Program-made: the position numbers and the translations under genes
The notes under the pieces: generated by a model
Seen by the model: the letters and a program-made list of their open reading frames with translations, nothing else
What the model was told of the DNA's origin: nothing
Database searches by the model: none
Source of the DNA: Puniceicoccales bacterium
GTDB lineage: Bacteria; Verrucomicrobiota; Verrucomicrobiae; Opitutales; LL51
Direction of reading: 5' to 3'
Length of the DNA stretch: 6,759 nt
NCBI GenBank assembly: GCA_031259625.1
Contig: JAIRLG010000001.1
Coordinates: 1 to 6,759, forward strand
In this document: positions 1 through 6,167 of the stretch, piece by piece
How the letters are laid out: every line of letters starts with the position of its first letter
Numbering within the stretch: the first letter of the stretch is position 1

Positions 1-1898
1 GAAGAGACGATGTCCCCATCCACTTGGGAAACGCTGAAGAAATAAGCATTCGCCCTGGAAAATTTCCGCCGGATTTTTTTCAGATTGAGGGCCAGGAAAT
101 CCTCCTGTTCGCGATGCCCTTCTGAAAACTCGGTGCTTTCGATGAGAGAGAGGGGAGAATCTCCGAATGGGGACTGCTGTCTCAGAGCCCTGCCGGTGGT
201 TTGGAGAAAAGGATTGGGATTCCAGGGAGGACGCTTCGATGGCCGCTCCGCCGAGCGCAGGAGAAAGACATGGGACCATGTTCCGTGATCGAACTCGGCC
301 GGCGTTATCAGACAGACCTCGGCCGCCGGAGAGGCGTAATTCGGCGTTTCGGAAAAACATTCGCGGAGGGAAGCTTCGAGCCATTGGATGAAGGAAAGCC
401 GGGAGCATTGTTCCCCCGTGAGCGCCCACGGCCGAAGTTCCTGAAATAGGCCTGACCGCTGTCCCTGGGGAAAGGCACCCCAGAGACCCCTCTCTATAAC
501 TCGTTCCAGAGAATCGAGAAAAGTCGACAGATCCGCCCTTTCGGGCCAGAGGGAAGCGAGGTCCCAAAAGTCCTTCAGCTTTCCCTCATGCGTCTTTTCC
601 CTCACCCAGTCGAGGAGCAGGCCAGAAGATGGCCCGGCGAGCCGGAGGAGACCCGATGAGATCTCCTCCCTCAGGGCCTTTGGGAGCGTATCATCCAGAA
701 ATCCTTCGGAAAACAGGCGCTGAATCCACGAAGCACAATCGTCGATGTGGTCGGATTTCTGCCAGCGGCACCAGGCATGGACAATGGGATAGCTTCTGAC
801 GCGCGGCGGGAACGGAAGGGCGGAGCTGAAGGGAACGCCCTCCCGATGGAGCTGCTCCTGCAGCAACCTATTTTCGACGGAATTCCCGCCGGGCAAGATG
901 ATCGCCACGCGTCCTCTGGGCCGCGATCCGAGAACGGCTCGCAATTGCCCGCATATCTGAGCAATTTCCCCATCCATCGTCTCGGCGCTGAAGTGGATCG
1001 ATGGGGAAGGAGAAGGGGAAGGAGATGAAGATGGAAATGAAGGCCTATTGCCTTCGTCGGTTTCAGCGCCCTTCTCAGTTCCGGCACCTTCATCGGTTTT
1101 ACCGCCCTCGTCGGGCACGGCCGCCTCTGCTCTCCTCTTGGCATCCCCTTCCCGGTGAGAGGGACAGGTATCAGGCCCAGATTCGGCGTCCTTGCTCCTC
1201 AGTCGAGCGGTGACGGATCGCCAAAATCCATCCCGATGGGAATTCCCACTGGGAAGATTCGCAAAAGTGACCCGCTCCGAGAGCTGCGCAAACAGCCGAA
1301 GCAAAGGCAGCTCATCCCCATTCTGGAGCGAGAACCCGCCCACAAAGGCATTTTGAAAGAACTTTTCCCGAAACCCGCTGTACTGGTAGGCCTCTTCGAC
1401 GGACAGGACGGCTCGTTGCTGAAATAGAAGCACCTCCCATTGCCGGGCAAAAAAAGAGAAATCGGCATCGAAGAGAGACCGCCTCCTGGCCGGATTCGTC
1501 CGCCTCCACAGGGCGAAGGTCCGCAGAAACATCCCCGCTTCTTCCCCCAAGGCCTGAAGCTTCAGGGCCTGCAGCCGCGTAGAGGCCCTCAGGACATTGC
1601 GCAGCCAGAATTTCAAGGTTTTTTCAGGAACAATTCGCAAGCCCCCTTGTGCCGGGAGGGAACGGCCCAAGGAGGATTTTAGAAATTCCCTCAGTTCGGA
1701 AGGGGCAAAGAAACGCGTATTTTCCAGAACGACTCCGCGCCGCGCGCAGACCCTCCTCAGGTTCTCAACGGCCGTCGCCGAGGGCAATAGCACGGCCCCT
1801 AGTTTCGACGAAAATGGATCGACTTTCGGTCCCCAAATACCGATGAAATAGTCGCTCAGTTCCCCAAAATCGGCGACCGTATCCGGCAATCCTTCCAC
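1..1898 (-). CDS. AddB/RecC-like nuclease-helicase subunit, 3' end cut by window
   Basis: One frame stays open from an in-frame stop at 1904-1902 to base 1, giving 632 visible residues. I take the GTG at 1898-1896 as the start; TTG at 1889 is the alternative, and neither has a clear Shine-Dalgarno. Features seen: an N-terminal strand and loop LGAVLLPSATAVENL (33-47) where UvrD-like proteins place the nucleotide-binding core, but with no GxxGxGK[ST] Walker A; a second core segment at 310-360 (GEIAQICGQLRAVL, then VAIILPGGNSVENRLLQEQL and EGVPF), typical of AddB-like proteins; a segment at 527-565 (EVCLITPAEFDHGTWSHVFL, ending NPFL), matching the late helicase-like domain. Residues 262-301 are a low-complexity acidic then Ser-Pro linker. 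The family normally ends in a RecB-type PD-(D/E)XK nuclease, which would lie beyond the window. Known family role: double-strand-break end resection with an AddA/RecB-type helicase. The family call is by recognition, not alignment; the reading frame itself is well supported. Confidence 0.8.
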   Translation of the reverse strand, partial: MEGLPDTVADFGELSDYFIGIWGPKVDPFSSKLGAVLLPSATAVENLRRVCARRGVVLENTRFFAPSELREFLKSSLGRSLPAQGGLRIVPEKTLKFWLRNVLRASTRLQALKLQALGEEAGMFLRTFALWRRTNPARRRSLFDADFSFFARQWEVLLFQQRAVLSVEEAYQYSGFREKFFQNAFVGGFSLQNGDELPLLRLFAQLSERVTFANLPSGNSHRDGFWRSVTARLRSKDAESGPDTCPSHREGDAKRRAEAAVPDEGGKTDEGAGTEKGAETDEGNRPSFPSSSPSPSPSPSIHFSAETMDGEIAQICGQLRAVLGSRPRGRVAIILPGGNSVENRLLQEQLHREGVPFSSALPFPPRVRSYPIVHAWCRWQKSDHIDDCASWIQRLFSEGFLDDTLPKALREEISSGLLRLAGPSSGLLLDWVREKTHEGKLKDFWDLASLWPERADLSTFLDSLERVIERGLWGAFPQGQRSGLFQELRPWALTGEQCSRLSFIQWLEASLRECFSETPNYASPAAEVCLITPAEFDHGTWSHVFLLRSAERPSKRPPWNPNPFLQTTGRALRQQSPFGDSPLSLIESTEFSEGHREQEDFLALNLKKIRRKFSRANAYFFSVSQVDGDIVS

Positions 1899-2141
1899 AC
1901 ATCAAAAAAGTAACACGTTAAATCCCCATCGGCGCGCATTCCCTCAAGTTCGGTCGACCGAAAACCGGATTTGGTCGTCGGTCGCTGCATCGGTTGCAGT
2001 GTCCGGGGGCCGCCTTGGGAGCCCTCCGGGCTCCGGGCCCGCGAAGCGGGCCGCGCCGGAGGAATCCTGAAAAAGCCTTTTCAGGATTCCTCCGGCGCCA
2101 AGGCGGCCCCCAAAAAAACCTCCTCCCAAACGACCGTTCCC
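1899..2141. other. Intergenic region between clpP and the AddB-like gene
   Basis: This 243-base gap lies between two minus-strand genes and is mostly occupied by the nested palindrome at 2005-2111. Other visible structure: a perfect 10-nt palindrome CGGTCGACCG at 1951-1960; a 6-bp inverted pair CGACCG (1955-1960) and CGGTCG (1979-1984); and a 5-bp stem CTGCA/TGCAG (1985-1989 with 1995-1999). I see no convincing promoter or ribosome site for the AddB-like gene. Its signals are therefore weak, it may be leaderless, or it may be read through from clpP. Confidence 0.6.
2005..2111. repeat. 107-nt nested palindrome: outer stem with three internal hairpins
   Basis: The outer arms 2005-2018 and 2098-2111 are perfect 14-nt reverse complements (GGGGGCCGCCTTGG). 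Enclosed in order are: hairpin 1, a 6-bp stem with a TCC loop (2019-2033); hairpin 2, a 7-bp stem with a GAA loop (2036-2052) whose tip is GCGAAGC, a heptamer known to form a very stable DNA mini-hairpin; and hairpin 3, a perfect 20-bp stem (2054-2073 with 2078-2097) with loop AGCC. Base 2098 could extend hairpin 3 to 21 bp instead of closing the outer stem. A run of seven A follows on the plus strand. No protein frame uses this stretch. It could be a dispersed palindromic repeat of the REP/BIME or MITE sort, or a structured RNA or mRNA-end element at the 3' side of clpP. The pairing is read directly; the role is unknown. Confidence 0.85.
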
Positions 2142-2756
2142 TCAGAGCTTTTCCTCAGATGCGGGACGGGACGGTTGGACGACCACTTCGTCGATGATGC
2201 CGTAGTCCTTCGCCTCCTCGGGGGTCATGAAGAAGTCCCGATCGGAGTCCTTCTCGATCTTCCCGATGTCCTGTCCCGTGGCGAGGGATAGCACCTCGTT
2301 GAGCGTCTTGCGCCAGCGGACGATTTCCTTCGCCGCAATGGAGATGTCGGCCGCCTGGCCGCCGGCCCCACCGGAGGGCTGGTGGATCATCATGCGGCTG
2401 TGGGGTAGGGCATAGCGCTTCCCCTTCGCCCCGGCGGCCAGAAGGACGGTCGCCATGCTGGCCGCCTGGCCGATGCAGTAGGTCACCACATCGCAGCTCA
2501 TGAACTGCATCGTGTCGTAGATGGCCATGCCGTCCGTGATGCTGCCGCCCGGGGAATTGATGTAGATGTGGATATCCTTATGTGCGTCCTCCATCTGCAG
2601 GAAGAGCAGCTGGGCCACCACGGCATTGGCCACAAAGTCGTCGACGGCCGTTCCGATGAAGATGATGCGGTCCTTGAGGAGGCGGCTGTAGATATCCCAG
2701 GAGCGCTCCTGGCGACCGTCGCGTTCGTAGACATAGGGCAAAGGTAAGTAACTCAT
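2142..2756 (-). CDS. clpP: ATP-dependent Clp protease proteolytic subunit ClpP
   Basis: This encodes a 204-residue serine peptidase of family S14, the usual ClpP length. ClpP forms a two-ring, 14-subunit chamber in the cytoplasm and degrades proteins unfolded and fed in by a Clp ATPase (ClpX, ClpA or ClpC). Signature stretches seen: [13 protein letters not shown] (23-35), [18 protein letters not shown] (66-83), the nucleophile motif GQAASM with Ser100, the histidine motif [10 protein letters not shown] with His125, and SDRDFFM with the likely catalytic Asp174. After Ser100-Met101 it has Ala-Thr, where many ClpPs have Gly-Ala; similar changes occur in some functional ClpPs. The frame is open a further 32 codons upstream, but that part overlaps the end of tig. 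ATG 2756 fits the family N-terminus and has a good ribosome site. It lies 4 bases after the tig stop, so the two are co-transcribed. clpX does not follow. Confidence 0.97.
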   Translation of the reverse strand: MSYLPLPYVYERDGRQERSWDIYSRLLKDRIIFIGTAVDDFVANAVVAQLLFLQMEDAHKDIHIYINSPGGSITDGMAIYDTMQFMSCDVVTYCIGQAASMATVLLAAGAKGKRYALPHSRMMIHQPSGGAGGQAADISIAAKEIVRWRKTLNEVLSLATGQDIGKIEKDSDRDFFMTPEEAKDYGIIDEVVVQPSRPASEEKL

Positions 2757-2760
2757 AATT

Positions 2761-4122
2761 TTAGGCTTTCCTGGCTTCCGGCAGAGGAGTGGAATCGGCC
2801 CCGTCCGGCGAAGCTTCCGAGGTTTCGGTGTTGATGGCCAGAAGAAAATCAAGCGCTTTGCCCAGAATCACCCGCTGCTGCAGCTCCCGCAGGCGCTGGC
2901 GATCCTGCTGCAGTTCCTTGAAGAGTTTTTCCGCTGGGACACGCAGAGCCGCCGCATCCTGAAGTAAAATCCGCTGCATATCTTCCGATGTCACTCCTAT
3001 CTTCTCTTTTTTTGCCACATGCTCCAGAATAAAATTCAGCGCCGCCCGCTGGCGAGCCGGGGCCAGAGCCTGCTCAAAAAATTCCTTTTGGCGATCCTTG
3101 AATCCAGGGGAGCTGAGGACATGGGGTGCCTGCTGCTCCGTAAAATTTTTCAGCAGCCGTTCCTGCTCGGCGATGAGGGCGCTTTCCGGAATCGGGAAGG
3201 AAATCCGGCTCAGGAGGAGGCGGATGAGCTCCTCCCGCTGCGCCTGGCGTCCCTGCTGCCGCTTGCGGGCCTGAAGTCCCTGAAAGATCTTTTCCTTCAG
3301 CGCCTCGAGACCCTCCACCTTCATCCTACGGAAGAAATCCGCCTCCCATTCGGGCAGAATCACTTCGCGTACCTCCAGCACCTGCAGCCGGTAGCTGGCC
3401 GCCTGGCCCGCCAGGGCCGGAACCTCGAAATGGGCGGGAAAATCTGTGGAGACTTCCCGGACGTCGCCCTCCCGGAGCCCCACGAGGGCATCGGCGATGC
3501 AGCGAAGACCGGAGGGCTCTTCCGCCCCGGCTTCCTCCCAGACATTGCGCTGCTCGCCCAGAACCGGCCAGGCCTCGGCCCGCTCGGCGATCTCGGAACC
3601 GTCGGATAAAAGGCCTTTGTAATTCAGGCGGACGAAATCGCCCTTCTGGGCCGCCCGATCGACTTTCCGGTAGTCCGCGTGCTGCCGGCGCAGCTGTTGG
3701 AGGCTCTCCTCCAGCTCCGATGCCCCCACCTTGACGGAAAAGGGCGTGAGGGGAAAATGCCGGTAATCCTCCAGTTTTACCTCCGGCCGGAGGTCCAGCG
3801 TAAAGCTTATTTTAAAACCCTCTTCCGGATTTCCCTCCGGCCCGTCGACGGCCACGACCGCAAAGACCTCCCAATTTTTCTCCTTCAGCAGATCCTCGTA
3901 GGCGGTCTGGACGAGCTTCTGGCGCAGGCGTTGCTGGATTTCCCCCGCAAATCGCCGTCGGACCACCTCTTCCGGCACCTTGCCCTTCCGAAAACCGGAT
4001 ATCCGAGCATCCTTGCAGAAGACCCTCAGGATCAGATTTTCCTCGATTTCCACCTGCCGGGGGTCGCAGCTAAGCGTCGCGACTTTTCGCAGCTCGTCGA
4101 CGTCCTGAATCTCGATCTTCAC
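2761..4122 (-). CDS. tig: Trigger factor (ribosome-associated chaperone, FKBP-type prolyl isomerase)
   Basis: This encodes 453 residues, close to the usual trigger factor size. The protein docks at the ribosome exit, shields nascent chains and has peptidyl-prolyl isomerase activity. Domains seen: the N-terminal ribosome-binding domain (about 1-120) with the signature GFRKGKVP at 43-50; the FKBP-like isomerase domain (about 155-250) opening with [11 protein letters not shown]; and the helical C-terminal chaperone domain (about 255-430), followed by a loose tail rich in Ser, Glu, Pro and Ala. I choose GTG 4122 because [11 protein letters not shown] then matches the family's beginning, GAGGG lies 4 bases upstream, and a good promoter predicts a transcript start near 4133. 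A TTG at 4137 adds five residues but would lie at or before the mRNA start and has no ribosome site. clpP follows after 4 bases in the same operon. Confidence 0.97.
   Translation of the reverse strand: MKIEIQDVDELRKVATLSCDPRQVEIEENLILRVFCKDARISGFRKGKVPEEVVRRRFAGEIQQRLRQKLVQTAYEDLLKEKNWEVFAVVAVDGPEGNPEEGFKISFTLDLRPEVKLEDYRHFPLTPFSVKVGASELEESLQQLRRQHADYRKVDRAAQKGDFVRLNYKGLLSDGSEIAERAEAWPVLGEQRNVWEEAGAEEPSGLRCIADALVGLREGDVREVSTDFPAHFEVPALAGQAASYRLQVLEVREVILPEWEADFFRRMKVEGLEALKEKIFQGLQARKRQQGRQAQREELIRLLLSRISFPIPESALIAEQERLLKNFTEQQAPHVLSSPGFKDRQKEFFEQALAPARQRAALNFILEHVAKKEKIGVTSEDMQRILLQDAAALRVPAEKLFKELQQDRQRLRELQQRVILGKALDFLLAINTETSEASPDGADSTPLPEARKA
2766..2772 (-). promoter_or_regulatory. Ribosome binding site of clpP inside the end of tig
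   Basis: On the minus strand the sequence AGGAAAG sits 9 bases before the ATG at 2756 and within the last codons of tig. It fixes the clpP start at 2756 rather than at upstream in-frame starts, and suggests translation of clpP is coupled to the end of tig. Confidence 0.65.
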
Positions 4123-4139
4123 AGGGCCCTCGACCAAAA

Positions 4140-4168
4140 GGTGTAGCGAGCCCGAGCATCCGCGTCAA
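4140..4168 (-). promoter_or_regulatory. Putative sigma70-type promoter of tig-clpP
   Basis: On the minus strand, TTGACG (4168-4163, five of six to the -35 consensus) is separated by exactly 17 bases from TACACC (4145-4140, three of six to the -10). A start of transcription near 4133 would leave a leader of about 11 bases containing GAGGG (4131-4127) before GTG 4122. The -10 is weak, so this is a reasonable prediction rather than a certainty. Confidence 0.45.
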
Positions 4169-4277
4169 TCCCTAAACCGTGGGGGATTTTACCCCAAAGC
4201 GCCAGTCCGCATATGCCACATCTATCTCGGAGAACGAGCCTGGAGACTCCCTTTGTGACCCATACCGCATACCCCTA

Positions 4278-4305
4278 CCCCAGAGAATGGGAACTCCCTC
4301 TGGGG
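4278..4305. other. Hairpin in the divergent intergenic region
   Basis: CCCCAGAG (4278-4285) and CTCTGGGG (4298-4305) form a perfect 8-bp stem around a 12-base loop. It lies between the tig promoter and the promoter proposed for the rightward genes. No T-run follows on either strand, so it does not look like a terminator. It could be an operator or a leader structure. Part of the same sequence recurs imperfectly at 6123-6141, after the two rightward genes. Confidence 0.4.
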
Positions 4306-4343
4306 CCCCCTGTACGGCGACTTGATGGGATGAAGCAATCCAG

Positions 4344-4371
4344 TTGATCTTTTGCCAAAGAAAATTACAAT
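4344..4371 (+). promoter_or_regulatory. Putative promoter of the two exported-protein genes
   Basis: TTGATC (4344-4349, four of six to the -35) and TACAAT (4366-4371, five of six to the -10) are separated by 16 bases. Transcription would start at about 4378-4379. The -10 overlaps the ATG at 4370, so if this promoter is used the first gene must start later, at GTG 4379 (essentially leaderless) or TTG 4388. Confidence 0.4.
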
Positions 4372-4975
4372 GTGCCCTGTGGGCTTATTGAGAACCAAAA
4401 GCATCGGTCTATGTTGCGCATGCGCCTTATCGCTGGCTTCCGTCGGGGCCAATCCGATCCTTTCGGAGGACAAATCGATGTTCCAGCTCAACATCCCGGC
4501 AGAAATTCAGAAGCGGCTGTCAGCCTTCATTGCCGCGACCGGCGGACAGGAAGCTTATCGGGCATTCCCCTTCAAGGCAAAGCAGCAGGCCGGTATGCCC
4601 CTGTGTAAAAAATTGCCCCAGGATTTTTCGAAGATGGTCGTAGCCATGAACCCCTGTGCCCGTTATTCCCTCGCTCCGGAAAAGATTCGAGACCGGCTAA
4701 GCGGAGAAAAGCTCGTGCGTTTTGCCAAAACACTCCTGGATTTTAATGAAGAAAAACTGTACTTCCCCATCGCCTTGGCAAGTGCCATGGATCGAAGTTT
4801 AAGCTACTTCTTATACCCTTCTGATCCGGATTGTCCTTCGGAGGCCAGGAGGCTCGCCGCACTGCGGAGGTGGAAAGGATCGGATCCTGATTTGCCCCTC
4901 ATCGATGAGTACATGAGCGCTCTAAATGATATTACCCTGCAATCGCTGCGACCGGTGTATGGGATGAAAGAGTAA
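4370..4975 (+). CDS. Exported protein of unknown function, first gene of a two-gene operon
   Basis: I do not recognise this 201-residue protein. Counted from ATG 4370 it begins with a Sec-type signal peptide: basic RTK at 8-10, a hydrophobic core through CCACALSLASVG, and a likely cleavage after Ala27 (VGA then NP). The Cys pairs in the signal do not make a proper lipobox, so a lipoprotein is unlikely. The mature part is a mix of short helices with three cysteines (79, 96, 155) and no recognisable catalytic motif. The frame opens further upstream at TTG 4352. GTG 4379 and TTG 4388 are also possible starts and keep the signal peptide intact; no start has a strong ribosome site. The stop is 26 bases before the next gene, which also encodes an exported protein, so the two are probably co-expressed and act in the same extracytoplasmic process. 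This is a real gene by signal peptide, length and spacing; the function is unknown. Confidence 0.75.
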   Translation: MCPVGLLRTKSIGLCCACALSLASVGANPILSEDKSMFQLNIPAEIQKRLSAFIAATGGQEAYRAFPFKAKQQAGMPLCKKLPQDFSKMVVAMNPCARYSLAPEKIRDRLSGEKLVRFAKTLLDFNEEKLYFPIALASAMDRSLSYFLYPSDPDCPSEARRLAALRRWKGSDPDLPLIDEYMSALNDITLQSLRPVYGMKE

Positions 4976-4990
4976 TACGGAAGACAAAAA

Positions 4991-5000
4991 AGAGAGGGGA
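4991..5000 (+). promoter_or_regulatory. Ribosome binding site of the second exported-protein gene
   Basis: AGAGAGGGGA ends one base before the ATG at 5002. Its GAGG core lies about 5 bases upstream of the start, which is suitable spacing. It supports independent, efficient initiation of the second gene. Confidence 0.6.
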
Positions 5001-5001
5001 T

Positions 5002-6108
5002 ATGAGAAACTTGCTAAAACTAGGCCTGCTGCTCTCGGCGCTGGTGATTTCCAAACAGGTTCAGGCCAAGCTGGAAGCTGCAGCCAAGCAAATCCCATCA
5101 GCTGACTACTTTTCTCCTGAGTTTCATTCGCTTTGGAATTCCCTTGTAAAAGATGAAATCGGATTCTTTGCGGAGCACCAGTTATATCGAGACATTCTCA
5201 TCGATCGCTGCCAACGGCTGTCGCAGCAGTGGAAAAAAGAGCTGGCAATTGACCTAAGCGACTCATCTTCAGCTCTCCTTATCCCGGAGATTCTTATCCG
5301 AGATCTTGAATCAAATCCAGGTCCAACAGGTTCGGATCGGCATCGAAAAAATTCCGTCGTCGTGACTTTTCGCGTAGGATGGTTCACAACGGAAGGCGAT
5401 CAGGAAATGCAAACCCTCTGGCGATCCTCCGCACGTCCCCTCCTGATATCTGACAAATCCGGCTGGAGGATCGAAACGACGGATTACCAGTTCCTGGAGC
5501 AAAATGCCAGACTCACTCCCTCGATTAGGTTCCTACATATCCTGACACATTTAATGCTACGGATGGATTTTCTCTTAAGTCCGTCCGGATCCAGCTGGAA
5601 TCCCGAAGAAATTCAGGACAGAGCTCGCAACTTCGAAATGGCCTACCAAAGATGGATTCTGAGAAAACTGACTAAAATATACCCGGCCTTCGCCCTGTTT
5701 CTCGTCTCTTCCGATGTCGATCCCGCGAATCCCATTTTCGCGTTGAGCCAACAGTATCAAAATGCCTGGGGAGCTCCGGATGAGATTTTCGTCATCGTGG
5801 GCAAGAAATTCAAACTAAGGGAGCAGGAACATCTTCTGGGCGAAACAGTGCTGCTGAAAAAGGCAGCCCAGCAAAGGGGACACGAAGCGAATTTCATCAG
5901 CGCCTGGTCCTGTCATACGCTGGCTCTAAAGCCCGCAGAGGATCGCTCTCCGCCGCGGGTAATTCCCCTGGGCACCCCGGCCCAAATGGGTGCAGGACTT
6001 CTGCAGATACCCGCTCACCGAAAGGCCTTCAAGGCCTGCGCCGAGGCCTCCGAGACCCCAATCCCTCTGTGGAACATTCTGAGCAACTGGCCCATGGGAA
6101 TAGACTGA
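5002..6108 (+). CDS. Exported protein of unknown function with a 2A-like DLESNPGP motif
   Basis: I do not recognise this 368-residue protein. It starts at ATG 5002 behind a good ribosome site. MRNLLKLGLLLSALVISK then QVQA is a clear Sec signal peptide, with likely cleavage after Ala22 (VQA then KL). The mature chain has an amphipathic, probably helical stretch (about 24-85) and a likely beta-rich stretch (about 116-165, with VVVTFRVGWF and GWRIETTDYQF). It then has a helical region (about 172-235) and a tail ending at Asp368. No catalytic motif is evident, and no further membrane segment is obvious. Residues 101-108 read DLESNPGP, an exact DxExNPGP. Sampled GC is lower than in neighbours: 29 of 60 bases at 5221-5280 and 22 of 60 at 5521-5580, against 44 of 60 at 2341-2400 in clpP. 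This may reflect foreign origin or relaxed codon choice. It follows another exported unknown by 26 bases and converges on the MarC-family gene. Confidence 0.85.
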   Translation: MRNLLKLGLLLSALVISKQVQAKLEAAAKQIPSADYFSPEFHSLWNSLVKDEIGFFAEHQLYRDILIDRCQRLSQQWKKELAIDLSDSSSALLIPEILIRDLESNPGPTGSDRHRKNSVVVTFRVGWFTTEGDQEMQTLWRSSARPLLISDKSGWRIETTDYQFLEQNARLTPSIRFLHILTHLMLRMDFLLSPSGSSWNPEEIQDRARNFEMAYQRWILRKLTKIYPAFALFLVSSDVDPANPIFALSQQYQNAWGAPDEIFVIVGKKFKLREQEHLLGETVLLKKAAQQRGHEANFISAWSCHTLALKPAEDRSPPRVIPLGTPAQMGAGLLQIPAHRKAFKACAEASETPIPLWNILSNWPMGID

Positions 6109-6167
6109 AAGGGTAGGGGAGTCCCCAGAGCAGGGAATTCCTTTTCGGCATCTCCCAGCACAGAGCT
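6109..6167. other. Short convergent intergenic gap
   Basis: This 59-base gap separates two genes that point at each other. I see no hairpin plus T-run that would serve as a terminator for either. The short GGGGAGTCCCC at 6116-6126 is too small. CCCCAGAG at 6123-6130, with GGGAA and TCC following, echoes the hairpin sequence at 4278-4297 upstream of the two rightward genes. Confidence 0.5.

Noticed and set aside
671..1144. A 157-codon minus-strand frame starting with ATG
   Set aside because: It is rich in Arg, Ser and Pro with no domain character, and it lies out of frame inside the AddB-like gene, whose frame shows recognisable helicase-like segments.
1237..1248. Perfect 12-nt palindrome TGGGAATTCCCA
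   Set aside because: It lies inside coding sequence of the AddB-like gene and is short enough to be chance; there is no sign of a site function.
85..1851. Several plus-strand frames of 65-93 codons across the left third
   Set aside because: They overlap each other and the long minus-strand frame, have skewed composition (Arg, Pro and Gly) and resemble no family.
1900..1902. ATG one frame away at the beginning of the AddB-like gene
   Set aside because: That frame meets a TGA after about 41 codons. The coding signal is in the frame of GTG 1898, so using the ATG would need a frameshift for which there is no evidence.
2005..2111. The palindrome as a tRNA or a CRISPR repeat
   Set aside because: It has three internal hairpins, but none of the conserved tRNA T-loop or acceptor features, and there is no repeat-spacer array.
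2053..2118. Hairpin 3 of the palindrome as an intrinsic terminator for clpP or for a rightward gene
   Set aside because: On the minus strand the T-run (2118-2112) comes before the hairpin, and on the plus strand the hairpin is followed by A, not T. The polarity is wrong both ways, and no plus-strand gene ends there.
2757..2852. Longer ClpP start 32 codons upstream of ATG 2756
   Set aside because: The extra residues overlap the tig end and have no family similarity, while ATG 2756 has a good ribosome site and gives a standard ClpP N-terminus.
3019..4146. Plus-strand frames of 196 and 155 codons opposite trigger factor
   Set aside because: They are antisense shadows of tig, whose domains and signature are clear on the other strand.
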